A stretch of 63,959 bases of DNA, from assembly GCA_031280645.1 (NCBI GenBank), contig JAITGL010000041.1, forward strand, positions 1 to 63,959, written 5' to 3'. The stretch comes from Tannerellaceae bacterium. Its GTDB lineage: Bacteria > Bacteroidota > Bacteroidia > Bacteroidales > Tannerellaceae. The notes below the pieces were generated by a model that was not told the DNA's origin, made no database searches, and was given only the letters and a program-made list of their open reading frames with translations. Made by a program: the position numbers and the translations under genes. Numbering within the stretch: the first letter of the stretch is position 1; each line of letters begins with the position of its first letter. This document shows positions 1 through 7,799 of this stretch, piece after piece.

Positions 1-108
1 GTAATGTTTATGCTTGGAAAGTACCTCGCCCGGCAGGCCGGTATGAAACGCCAACGGGCTAAAGCTTTGCAAAATGAACGATACAGAGATACCTTACTTG
101 AGTTTTAA
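1..108 (+). CDS. C-terminal tail of an unidentified protein (partial)
   Basis: An open frame enters at the first base and ends at TAA 106-108, giving the last 35 residues of a protein. The tail is basic (KRQRAKALQNERYRD) and has no recognisable domain. It could also be a chance open frame. The next gene is about 700 bases away. Confidence 0.35.
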   Translation, partial: VMFMLGKYLARQAGMKRQRAKALQNERYRDTLLEF

Positions 109-757
109 ATGCGTTTGCCTACCATTAATCCCCAGCCAGCCCCCGACAATAAAATCACGGAAAATTTCCAGAGTAAATCGAAAATAGCCAATGCAATTTG
201 TGAAATTGATAACGATTGTACAATCATATAATACGACCTTTGCACTGTCGTAAAAGACAAACCTTTCCTTAACTTATATTTTTAAATTCAAATGAAGAAT
301 CAAGAGACAAGTGAATGACTGTCATCTTAATCAAAATTGTCAGATCGGGAAGAGGCTACCGGGAGGTAGTCTCTTCTAATTTTTTTGTAAAAAAGGATAA
401 TCTAAAGCCGCCAATTCGGCTTCGCCGGCGATGCCCATCAAATACCGCTATCCCCGCCTCGCTTGCCGGCAATCGCCACCCCCATAACAGCCTCCGGCAG
501 CACCCGTACGCAAATGTTATTTTTCTATTATAGAAGATATTATAAGTAAGCTAAAAGAACCTCCGGCCGGGTTTTTCCGATTTTCAGCCTACTGAAAATG
601 CTTTTTTGCCGACTAAAAAGTCCCACTTTAAGGCTATTTTGAGTTTTTAGAAAGCAACCAAAATACGGCAGCGATAGTCAAATCGCCCGCTGGAGAAGAA
701 AAAATATTACGGGCCATAATTTGAAACCGGTAATTTAGCCCGCAAGCCGCTTCAAAC
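109..757. other. Intergenic region; possible small transcript
   Basis: No convincing protein gene is seen in this 650-base stretch. It holds a strong terminator at 350-386 with no gene directly before it. A promoter-like TTG followed 19 bases later by GACCTTTG lies near 215-243, so a short RNA of about 135 nt between them is possible. Further right are two short imperfect palindromes near 590-625 (TTTTCAG/CTGAAAA and TTTTT/AAAAA). The 72-residue open frame at 315-533 crosses the terminator and has a random-looking composition, so it is not called. Confidence 0.4.
350..386 (+). terminator. Rho-independent terminator
   Basis: AAGAGGCTACC (350-360) pairs with GGTAGTCTCTT (365-375) across a four-base loop, with a single G-U pair, and is followed by CTAATTTTTTT. 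It is a canonical intrinsic terminator, with no protein gene immediately upstream on the plus strand. Confidence 0.7.
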
Positions 758-788
758 TTGCAAAAGCAAATGGCAATGTTTATATTTG
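758..788 (+). promoter_or_regulatory. Bacteroidota-type promoter of the antiporter gene
   Basis: TTG at 758-760 and TATATTTG at 781-788 are 20 bases apart, matching the TTG-N19-21-TAnnTTTG consensus. The ATG follows 31 bases later. Confidence 0.7.
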
Positions 789-819
789 TCCGCTTTAAGA
801 CTTTAAACAAAAATTACTT

Positions 820-2340
820 ATGCTTACTACCGTAACTTCCATATTTGAACAATCGGATATTGTATTACTTGCCGTTGCAATCATACTTGTACTCAGCCTG
901 TTTGTAGGCAACGCCGGCGTAAAGATCGGAATACCCTCGCTCTTAGTGTTTTTAGGCATTGGGATGCTACTCGGCAGCGACGGTATCGGGATTCAGTTCG
1001 GCGATCGCTACCTGGCCCAGTTTATCGGAATGATAGCTTTGGTAATCATTTTATTTTCAGGCGGAATGGATACCAATTTTTCCGAAGTAAAATCGGTTAT
1101 GAAAGAAGGCGTTAGCCTTGCAACGGTAGGCGTGTTGCTTACGGCCGTTATTACCGGAACGTTTTCATATTACTTATTCCGCTGGGTGGGCCACAGCTCG
1201 CAGCTATCGTTTGCAGAAGCATTGTTGATGGCGGCGGTAATGTCGTCAACTGATTCGGCAAGCGTTTTTGCAATTCTCCGTGGAAGGAATGTTAATTTAA
1301 AAGAAGGCCTTAACCGCGTGCTCGAGCTCGAAAGCGGCAGCAACGACCCCATGGCATATTTGCTCACCATTATGATTATCCAATATATACAGATTGGCGA
1401 TATGAGCATCGTCGAGGCCCTGTTAATGCTTGTTATACAGATGGGTATCGGGCTACTGGCAGGCTTCGGGTTGGGGCGTGTGATAGTGTGGATGATGAGG
1501 CGCAGTAACCTCAACAACGAATCTCTTTACCCGATACTGCTCCTTGCGGGCGGACTGTTTGTATTCGCAATCACAACGATTATAAAAGGCAACGGCTACC
1601 TTGCCGTTTATGTTGCGGGACTGATTATTGGTAACAAGCCGTTTATACAAAAAAGGCGCACCAAGACATTTTTCGACGGATTCGCCTGGCTCTTTCAAAT
1701 CGTAATGTTCCTTACGTTAGGGCTACTGGTCAACCCCCACGAGCTGCTGCCGGTGGCATTTATCGCAATCGGTATAGGCCTGTTTATGATCTTTATAGCC
1801 CGCCCGCTGGCGGTGTTTATAACCCTTATGCCGTTCAAATCTTTTTCGTGTAAGGGGCGTGCTTACCTCTCGTGGGTAGGCCTGCGCGGAGCGGTGCCCA
1901 TCATTTTTGCCATTTATCCTTTAACCGCCGGTCTGGAGCACTCCCAAATGATATTCAACGTAGTGTTTTTCATCACCATCGTATCGCTTGTTGTACAAGG
2001 CACAACGGTTATCCGCGTAGCAACGCTTTTTGACTTGATGATAAAAAGAAAGCGCAAAGACGTGTTCGGCATTGAGCTTCCCGACGAAATTAAAAGCGCA
2101 ATGAGCGAAATAGACGTCACCAGCCAGGTATTAATCCACGGTGATACGCTGATGGACTTAAACTTGCCCGATCACACCCTTGCCGTGATGGTAAAGCGCG
2201 ATAACCGATATTTTATCCCCAAGGGTAAAACCATCCTGAAGCTCGGCGACAAGATGCTCCTTATCTCCGATAACGACGAAGCACTCCTGCAATCGTATGA
2301 TACTCTGGGCATCACCGATTATACAATGAACAAAAACTAA
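820..2340 (+). CDS. K+/H+ (or Na+/H+) antiporter, CPA1 family, NhaP2/CvrA-like
   Basis: Predicted inner-membrane cation/proton exchanger of 506 residues. Roughly the first 400 residues are hydrophobic, forming about 12 membrane segments of the Na_H_Exchanger fold, with conserved stretches such as SSTDSASVFAILR and ELESGSNDPMAYLL around residues 140-175. The last 90 residues form a soluble domain resembling TrkA-C (a ligand-sensing RCK_C type), which is typical of NhaP2/YcgO potassium antiporters and argues for K+ over Na+. It stands alone with its own promoter and a 38-base gap before the dipeptidase. The family is secure; the ion is inferred. Confidence 0.9.
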   Translation: MLTTVTSIFEQSDIVLLAVAIILVLSLFVGNAGVKIGIPSLLVFLGIGMLLGSDGIGIQFGDRYLAQFIGMIALVIILFSGGMDTNFSEVKSVMKEGVSLATVGVLLTAVITGTFSYYLFRWVGHSSQLSFAEALLMAAVMSSTDSASVFAILRGRNVNLKEGLNRVLELESGSNDPMAYLLTIMIIQYIQIGDMSIVEALLMLVIQMGIGLLAGFGLGRVIVWMMRRSNLNNESLYPILLLAGGLFVFAITTIIKGNGYLAVYVAGLIIGNKPFIQKRRTKTFFDGFAWLFQIVMFLTLGLLVNPHELLPVAFIAIGIGLFMIFIARPLAVFITLMPFKSFSCKGRAYLSWVGLRGAVPIIFAIYPLTAGLEHSQMIFNVVFFITIVSLVVQGTTVIRVATLFDLMIKRKRKDVFGIELPDEIKSAMSEIDVTSQVLIHGDTLMDLNLPDHTLAVMVKRDNRYFIPKGKTILKLGDKMLLISDNDEALLQSYDTLGITDYTMNKN

Positions 2341-2378
2341 AACCAATTAAATACATTTTAATCATAATATAAATCAAC

Positions 2379-3461
2379 ATGAAAATTCCCCTGATAATCG
2401 ACGCACACCTCGATCTCAGCATGAACGCCCTTGAGTGGAACCGCGACCTGCGCCGGCCTCTCGGCGAAATAAACAGTCGCGAAGCCCATCTTACCGACAA
2501 GCCCGACCGCGGGCGCGCTACGGTTAGCTTTGATCAAATGCGCAAAGGAAACCTCGGCATAGTGGTTGCCACGCAAATCGGGCGCTACGTTGTCCCCGGC
2601 AATCCTCTTCCCGGCTGGAATTCGCCCGAACAAGCCTGGGCGCAAACCCAAGGACAACTCGCATGGTATCGCGCAATGGAAGACGACGGCCACATGAAAA
2701 TGATTGCCTCCCGCAACGATCTCGAACGCCATATAGACCTGTGGAACAACGGATCAGCCAACGATTCCAGGCCAATAGGATATGTGCTTAGCATTGAAGG
2801 CGCCGACTCCTTCATTACCGTCGACCACCTTGAGCGAGCCTGGAAATATGGTCTTCGCGCCGTAGGCCCCGCCCACTACGGTCCCGGCAGATATGCCAAC
2901 GGCACCGACAGTTCCGGGCCGCTCAACTCCATCGGCCAGTCCCTTCTGCGGAAAATGGCCAGCCTCAAAATGATATTAGACGTAAGCCACCTGAACGACC
3001 AGGCATTTTTCCACGCGCTTGAGATATACATAGGACATGTTTGGGCCAGCCACAACAATTGTCGCGCCCTTGTTAATCATAACCGTCAGTTTAGCGACGA
3101 AATGATAACCGCCCTTATTGCCCGCGAAGCCGTTATCGGCGTAGCGTTAGACGCTTGGATGATGGTTCCCGGCTGGGAAAGAGGCGTATCGACCCCTGCG
3201 GCCATGGGCTGCACCATGGAAATAATGGCCAACCACGTTGACCACATCTGCCAAATAGCCGGCAACACCCGCCACGCCGCCATCGGCAGCGACCTCGACG
3301 GCGCATTCGGAACCGAACAATGCCCTGCCGACCTTCGCTCCATCGCCGACCTCCAACTCCTGTTCCCCATCCTTTCGCACCGCGGCTACTCCAACGCCGA
3401 TTTGCACGCCATTGCATACGGCAATTGGCTACGCCTGTTACGCGCCGCCCTACCCGCCTGA
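2379..3461 (+). CDS. Membrane dipeptidase, peptidase family M19
   Basis: Zinc dipeptidase of the renal-dipeptidase fold, 360 residues, which probably cleaves dipeptides. The metal motif HxD is H10-D12 (IIDAHLDL). The bridging glutamate lies in LSIEGAD, the histidine region reads ASHNNCRALVNHNRQ, and the C-terminal GSDLDGAFG is typical of M19. No signal peptide is seen, so it is predicted to be cytoplasmic. It follows the antiporter by 38 bases, may be co-transcribed with it, and is closed by the terminator at 3481. Confidence 0.9.
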   Translation: MKIPLIIDAHLDLSMNALEWNRDLRRPLGEINSREAHLTDKPDRGRATVSFDQMRKGNLGIVVATQIGRYVVPGNPLPGWNSPEQAWAQTQGQLAWYRAMEDDGHMKMIASRNDLERHIDLWNNGSANDSRPIGYVLSIEGADSFITVDHLERAWKYGLRAVGPAHYGPGRYANGTDSSGPLNSIGQSLLRKMASLKMILDVSHLNDQAFFHALEIYIGHVWASHNNCRALVNHNRQFSDEMITALIAREAVIGVALDAWMMVPGWERGVSTPAAMGCTMEIMANHVDHICQIAGNTRHAAIGSDLDGAFGTEQCPADLRSIADLQLLFPILSHRGYSNADLHAIAYGNWLRLLRAALPA

Positions 3462-3480
3462 CGCGCAAAAGTAAAAAACT

Positions 3481-3526
3481 CCCGAACCGGCCAATGAAAC
3501 ATTATGCTCGGTTCGGGCGTTTTTTT
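3481..3526. terminator. Bidirectional terminator between the dipeptidase and lpxB
   Basis: CCCGAACCG (3481-3489) pairs perfectly with CGGTTCGGG (3509-3517) and a T-run follows at 3520-3526. On the minus strand the same stem is followed by AGTTTTTTAC, so it can also end lpxB transcription (stop at 3553). Confidence 0.85.
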
Positions 3527-3552
3527 GTGCGATAAAAATACCTGCGGTTTCT

Positions 3553-4707
3553 TCAGCTTTCCTTATCCTTTATCTTATCCCGCAGCCAAGCGGTAATAGA
3601 GGCTGCCGCGCGTTGCGAAGCCCCCGATTTGCCGAGCCGGCTGATAACCTCGTCGTATCCATTGAGCATTTGGCTGCGATGGTAAGGGTTGTTGAGTATT
3701 TGCCCAAGCTCGGTGCGTACGTTATTTAACGTAAAACTCTCGGCAAAAAACTCCTCAACCACCTTACGCCCGGCAATTAAGTTGACAAGAGAAATGTAAC
3801 GAACATGAAAGAAAGTCCGGAATATGAAGCCGACCAATTTAGCCATCGGCGCACGATAACAAACCACCTGAGGCACACGGAAAAGCGTCGTTTCGAGCGT
3901 TGCAGTGCCCGAAGTAACCAGGGCCGCCGCGCTACGCTCCAGCAAAGCGTAGGTTTGATTATATACAATTCCCGCTCCGCTATTACCAAGCACCCCCTGG
4001 TAAAAAGCCGGATCAATACCCGGAGCTCCGGCAATCACCGGCCTGTATTCGGGAAAGTTAGCCGCAGCTTCGAGCATCACAGGCAGGTTGTCGCTTATTT
4101 CCTGTTTCCTGCTGCCGGCCATCAAAGCCAATACGGGCCTGCCGTCGGCAAAAAGAGCGGTATTGTTGGCATTACCGGTATCCCGCCGTTCGTCGCGAAA
4201 CCGCTCAACGGCGTCAACGCACGGATTGCCAACATATTCGGCCTCATAATTAAGTTCCTTAAAAAACTCCTTTTCAAAAGGAAGGATACAAAACATACGA
4301 TCAACAAACCGCCTGAACGATCGGATCCGATATTTTTTCCAGGCCCATATCTTGGGAGAAATGTAATAACAAACAGGAATCCGAAGCCTGCGCTTAACAT
4401 ATCTCGCAATCTGCAGATTGAATCCCGGATAATCCACAAGAATCACTACATTCGGTCGATAATCGGCGATGTCCTTCCGGCACGCAGCCATATTACGCAA
4501 AATATCAGGCAAATGCAGCAGAACCGGAATAACGCCCATAAACGCCATATCGCGATAATGCCTTAAAGGCCTCCCTCCCTCTGCAGCCATCAAATCGCCA
4601 CCGAGAAATCTGAACCGGGCCTGCCGGTCTTCATCTTTAATAGCCTTCATTAGATTGGAAGCATGGAGATCGCCGGATGCTTCGCCGGCAATAAGGTAAT
4701 ATTTCAT
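3553..4707 (-). CDS. lpxB: Lipid-A-disaccharide synthase
   Basis: Glycosyltransferase of family GT19 that joins UDP-2,3-diacylglucosamine to lipid X at the inner face of the inner membrane, during lipid A synthesis. The N-terminus KYYLIAGEASGDLHASNLM is the LpxB signature, and the C-terminal half has the typical ALVTSGTATLETTLF motif. The start is placed at the ATG ending at 4707 (384 residues): the 12-residue longer reading would run into the TATGTTTG promoter at 4727-4734. It is monocistronic here and divergent from the SRPBCC gene. Confidence 0.95.
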   Translation of the reverse strand: MKYYLIAGEASGDLHASNLMKAIKDEDRQARFRFLGGDLMAAEGGRPLRHYRDMAFMGVIPVLLHLPDILRNMAACRKDIADYRPNVVILVDYPGFNLQIARYVKRRLRIPVCYYISPKIWAWKKYRIRSFRRFVDRMFCILPFEKEFFKELNYEAEYVGNPCVDAVERFRDERRDTGNANNTALFADGRPVLALMAGSRKQEISDNLPVMLEAAANFPEYRPVIAGAPGIDPAFYQGVLGNSGAGIVYNQTYALLERSAAALVTSGTATLETTLFRVPQVVCYRAPMAKLVGFIFRTFFHVRYISLVNLIAGRKVVEEFFAESFTLNNVRTELGQILNNPYHRSQMLNGYDEVISRLGKSGASQRAAASITAWLRDKIKDKES

Positions 4708-4726
4708 AGGAAATAGTGTTTTGGTG

Positions 4727-4756
4727 CAAACATAGCAAAACAAGGGAAAAGGGCAA
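4727..4756 (-). promoter_or_regulatory. Promoter of lpxB
   Basis: On the minus strand, TTG (4756-4754) and TATGTTTG (4734-4727) are 19 bases apart. The ATG lies 19 bases beyond, which implies a very short leader. Confidence 0.65.
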
Positions 4757-4798
4757 AGCCTGTGAGGCGTCTTTAAATTAATATTAGATGGGAATTAA

Positions 4799-4806
4799 TA
4801 TCTTTG
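4799..4806 (+). promoter_or_regulatory. -7 element of the SRPBCC gene
   Basis: TATCTTTG is an exact TAnnTTTG match. It lies inside the longest open frame (ATG 4788), so the true start must be downstream, at 4848 or 4854. No clear TTG is seen at -33. Confidence 0.6.
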
Positions 4807-4847
4807 CCGTGAAGGTAAAAAATACTAACAATAAAATATGTCTTTAT

Positions 4848-5315
4848 ATGTATATGGAGAATAATATTCTTGCGGTAAAAGCCGCACTTCAAATCGGCAA
4901 GCCTGCCGACCAGGTTTTTGAGGCGATAATTAATCCGGAAAAGATGAAAAATTACTTTATCTCTGAAAGTTCGGGACGCATGGAAGAGGGCAAAACAATC
5001 ATTTGGCGTTTTCCTGAATTTGACATGGAAATACCGGTTCGCGTTGGAATAATAACCCAGGATAAGTTTATATCTTTTTGTTGGGATGGATCGGATAATC
5101 AGGAATTACTTGTTGAAATAAGCTTGGAATCGCAGGCAAATAATTCAACCGTAGTGCGTATTACCGAAGGCAGTATGGAAAATAATGATGCAGGAATTGC
5201 CTGGCTGGTAAGCAATACCGAAGGCTGGGCCGGCTTCCTTGCCTGCTTAAAAGCATACCTTGAATATGGTATTAATTTGAGGAAAGGTGCCTACGATTTC
5301 ATGAAGAAAGTATGA
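4848..5315 (+). CDS. SRPBCC / AHSA1-like domain protein
   Basis: Small cytoplasmic protein of 155 residues (153 if ATG 4854 is used). It reads as the START/Bet v1-like fold of the AHSA1 (Hsp90 ATPase activator homology) type: an N-terminal strand, IGKPADQVFEAIINPEKMKNYF, then alternating strands ending in a long helix with AWLVSNTEGWAGFLACLKAYLEYG. Members bind hydrophobic ligands or act as stress proteins, and the ligand is not predictable. Upstream starts are rejected because a promoter lies within them. Divergent from lpxB. Confidence 0.75.
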   Translation: MYMENNILAVKAALQIGKPADQVFEAIINPEKMKNYFISESSGRMEEGKTIIWRFPEFDMEIPVRVGIITQDKFISFCWDGSDNQELLVEISLESQANNSTVVRITEGSMENNDAGIAWLVSNTEGWAGFLACLKAYLEYGINLRKGAYDFMKKV

Positions 5316-5533
5316 TGTTTTACGCTGAAAAAATATTTTGAAACTGGTTACACCGGGAAAATCCGGAAAGGAAATAGCCCAAATTTTATGCATTCTCATG
5401 AAACTTTCAGGAATATTAAACTGACCATATACAGAAAACAATATTTCATTCTATGCTTGAAGCAGTTATATTCGCGACAAATCATCGAATGATATTTGTA
5501 TAAGAGTGATAAAAAATAGTGATAAATTACATA
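5316..5533. other. Intergenic region, nothing recognised
   Basis: AT-rich spacer with no gene, clear hairpin or repeat. Confidence 0.4.
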
Positions 5534-5564
5534 TTGCAGGTGTAAAATTCGCATCATAATTTTG
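5534..5564 (+). promoter_or_regulatory. Promoter of the RiPP-like locus
   Basis: TTG (5534-5536) and TAATTTTG (5557-5564) are 20 bases apart, 27 bases before the precursor ATG. The promoter looks intact although the downstream maturase gene is ruined. Confidence 0.65.
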
Positions 5565-5591
5565 CATCGGTAAATTTATAAATTATATTGT

Positions 5592-5783
5592 ATGAGAAAG
5601 TTCGACAAACTGAAATTAACTCAACTCAGTAAAGAGGAGTTGAATAAAAGAGAAATGAACAGAGTTGCGTGTGTTGGATCGGGTGAATGTTGCATTTGTC
5701 AGCATGGTGGAGCGAATCATGGTGCGAATATGACAGGAGGATATAGTCCAAGTTTAAATGGAACCTTTACTTTAATTCGCTAA
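5592..5783 (+). CDS. RiPP-type peptide precursor, GG-Bacteroidales (TIGR04149-like) family
   Basis: Peptide of 63 residues with a two-part layout. The leader (1-24), FDKLKLTQLSKEELNKREMN, matches the KLxLxxLsKxELxxREMNxl pattern known from Bacteroidales natural-product precursors that pair with radical-SAM maturases. The core has cysteines C27, C33, C34 and C36, then glycine-rich HGGANHGANMTGGYSPSLNG. The usual GG just after the leader is replaced by VACVGSG. It is first in a three-gene array with a propeller lipoprotein and a maturase pseudogene. The modification and role are unknown; without its own maturase it may be unmodified or served in trans. The family call rests on the leader pattern. 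Confidence 0.7.
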   Translation: MRKFDKLKLTQLSKEELNKREMNRVACVGSGECCICQHGGANHGANMTGGYSPSLNGTFTLIR

Positions 5784-5854
5784 CTAAATATTAATCACAT
5801 CCTGATTGTTTAAAAATCAGGCTGTGATTTTTATGGTATTGAAAATTTTCATCA

Positions 5855-7162
5855 ATGAAATATATCACAATTCTTATTCTCTCTCTTTTTGTTTCCTGCT
5901 CGGAAATAAAAGTAGAAAAACATGCAGTTGATAATTTTTGCATAAATGTAATAGACAGTCTCAACAATACGACCGACCAATTTTTATTGAGCAGTATTGC
6001 GGAAAAGATTGAAATCGTCCCGCTGGAAATGAACGAAAAATATTTATACCGTAAAATCAATAATATTACGGTGGAGAGTAATGATATATTTCTTAATGGG
6101 ACAGGGCATGTCCTTAGATACAGCAAAGAAGGGAAACTTCTTAACCCGATCGGAATGCAGGGATTAGGTCCCAAGGAACATTTGTATGCGAAGGGCGTTG
6201 GCGTTGACGATACATCCCGTATCGTATATGTTCTTTCCGGTATAAATCCATATATCAAGACTTATACCTACGAAGGAAGGTTTGTTAAGGCAACGAGGGT
6301 GGCTCCCGACGGCAGTTTTATAAGCGGAACAGATCATGCTGTCCGAAATGGAACAAATCACAATCGTACCTATGCCTTTATCAATAATAGGCATTTTATT
6401 AGAAGGATGTTACCCATATGGGATGGCTCAAGCGACAATTGGCTCATTCAGAGTTTGGATACTTCCGGCAGGAAAATAAGATCGTTTTATGATCCGGTGA
6501 ATAGAGGGAAAGAGAAAGAAATCCTTTCACACAGCGCTGATGGGACAAACCTTATACCGGCATACTGGACGGAATCAAGCCCTGCTCTAAACTGTTACGG
6601 AGATAACATGAATATTCTATATGAAGGGAATGATACGCTGTATAAATATAACGTTGAGAACAATGTCTTAACTCGCAGGCATATATTGTTATGCGGACAG
6701 CGGCCCGGGTTTACAGAACTTCGGAAGATGAACAAAGAGACGGAGTATTTTCGGTATTTGATGATAGTGGAGGTTTGGGAAACAAAGGATTATATGTTCT
6801 TTGTGGGGGAGAAAGATCGTGATTCGTACTTAATCCGGGTGAGTAAGGAAGACGGCTCTATAAAAACCATCAAGCAAAAGGGAGAGATAAAGGCATCGCA
6901 AATAATGGGTATCAGATACAGGTCGTCGGACTATCCACATTTCACGAATGATTTATCTGGAGGCCTGCCATTTATTCCTGTATACCAAAATAAAAAATAC
7001 TGGATAGACATACGCCAGCCCGAACAGTTACTTGATATGAATTTGGAAGAGCTGAAAAATACGGATGTCGTATTTCCAGAGAAACGGGACAAACTGATAA
7101 AAGTTATTGAAAATTTAAAAGAAGACGACGATCCGGTATTAATAATTATCACATTAAAATAA
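5855..7162 (+). CDS. 6-bladed beta-propeller lipoprotein
   Basis: Protein of 435 residues with a lipoprotein signal (ILSLFVSC, lipidated Cys15). The repeats resemble the Bacteroidota 6-bladed beta-propeller family (NHL-like), for example FLNGTGHVLRYSKEGKLLNPIGMQGLGPKEH and VYVLSGINPYIKTYTYEGRF. Proteins of this family are common beside RiPP precursors and radical-SAM maturases in Bacteroidales, and their function there is unproven. It sits 71 bases after the precursor and one base before the maturase remnant, so the three probably formed one operon. It appears intact. Confidence 0.75.
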   Translation: MKYITILILSLFVSCSEIKVEKHAVDNFCINVIDSLNNTTDQFLLSSIAEKIEIVPLEMNEKYLYRKINNITVESNDIFLNGTGHVLRYSKEGKLLNPIGMQGLGPKEHLYAKGVGVDDTSRIVYVLSGINPYIKTYTYEGRFVKATRVAPDGSFISGTDHAVRNGTNHNRTYAFINNRHFIRRMLPIWDGSSDNWLIQSLDTSGRKIRSFYDPVNRGKEKEILSHSADGTNLIPAYWTESSPALNCYGDNMNILYEGNDTLYKYNVENNVLTRRHILLCGQRPGFTELRKMNKETEYFRYLMIVEVWETKDYMFFVGEKDRDSYLIRVSKEDGSIKTIKQKGEIKASQIMGIRYRSSDYPHFTNDLSGGLPFIPVYQNKKYWIDIRQPEQLLDMNLEELKNTDVVFPEKRDKLIKVIENLKEDDDPVLIIITLK

Positions 7163-7163
7163 T

Positions 7164-7710
7164 ATGAGATCCGCTATAGTTTTTGAAACAAAAAATGCCA
7201 ATAATTATTTGTACATGGAAAGTTTAAAATGTTATACTTTACTTCATCCCGTATTGGTTGAAAAAAAATGCGAAGTGTATCGGATGAATCCGATATACGC
7301 TTCAGTCCTGAAGAAATAATTATTATCAAAAAAATATGACTCTTAAAAAAGAACACGGAGCTTTTAACACTTCAAGTATTTAATTTATTACTAAACCTGA
7401 TCCAAATGATATAAAAATGAAACTTGCTAACGTAAGGCAGATTGTTATAGAAGTGACAGATGCTTGTAATTTAAAATGTTATTATTGTGCTTATAGAGAT
7501 ATGTACAATAATCATGATATTCGTTTTTCTTAAAAAATCTCTTTTAATAAAATACAAAAACTTCTTTCTTATATGATACGTTTATGGAAATCACCATGGA
7601 GGTAAACCGCTATTAATATTGATATTATTAAAAGAACAGTTGCCTATTTAGAAGAAAAAACTATTGTAAGGATTACAAAATTAGTGTGGAAAGCAATTTA
7701 TAATTGAGAT
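7164..7710 (+). pseudogene. Decayed radical-SAM peptide maturase of the GG-Bacteroidales type
   Basis: Joining reading frames recovers a maturase outline. The start at 7164 gives MRSAIVFETKNANNYLY and LLHPVL. A second frame near 7303 gives SPEEIIIIKK. The frame from 7336 gives KPDPNDIKMKLANVRQIVI, then DACNLKCYYC with the iron-sulfur CxxxCxxC at 7465-7488, then a stop at 7531-7533, after which the same frame continues ISFNKIQKLLSYMIRLWKSP. A frame change then gives HGGKPLL (7595-7615), the SAM-binding GGEP motif, and finally NIDIIKRTVAYLEEK. At least two frameshifts, an in-frame stop, an internal gap and loss of the C-terminal half show that it is dead. A 38-residue frame with the cysteine motif (7417-7533) survives. 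Confidence 0.8.
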
Positions 7711-7753
7711 AACAAGCTGATTTTATTACATAGCTTAAGAGGCAAAATATTAC

Positions 7754-7783
7754 TTGGATAATTAAAAGAATCTCTTACATTTG
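7754..7783 (+). promoter_or_regulatory. Promoter of the amino-acid permease gene
   Basis: TTG (7754-7756) and TACATTTG (7776-7783) are 19 bases apart; the ATG is 17 bases further. It lies just beyond the maturase remnant. Confidence 0.65.
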
Positions 7784-7799
7784 CGAAAAAAACAAGAAG

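Noticed and set aside
315..533. 72-residue ORF near the left edge
   Set aside because: It crosses a strong terminator and has random composition with no promoter.
3805..4566. 253-residue plus-strand ORF
   Set aside because: Antisense shadow of lpxB.
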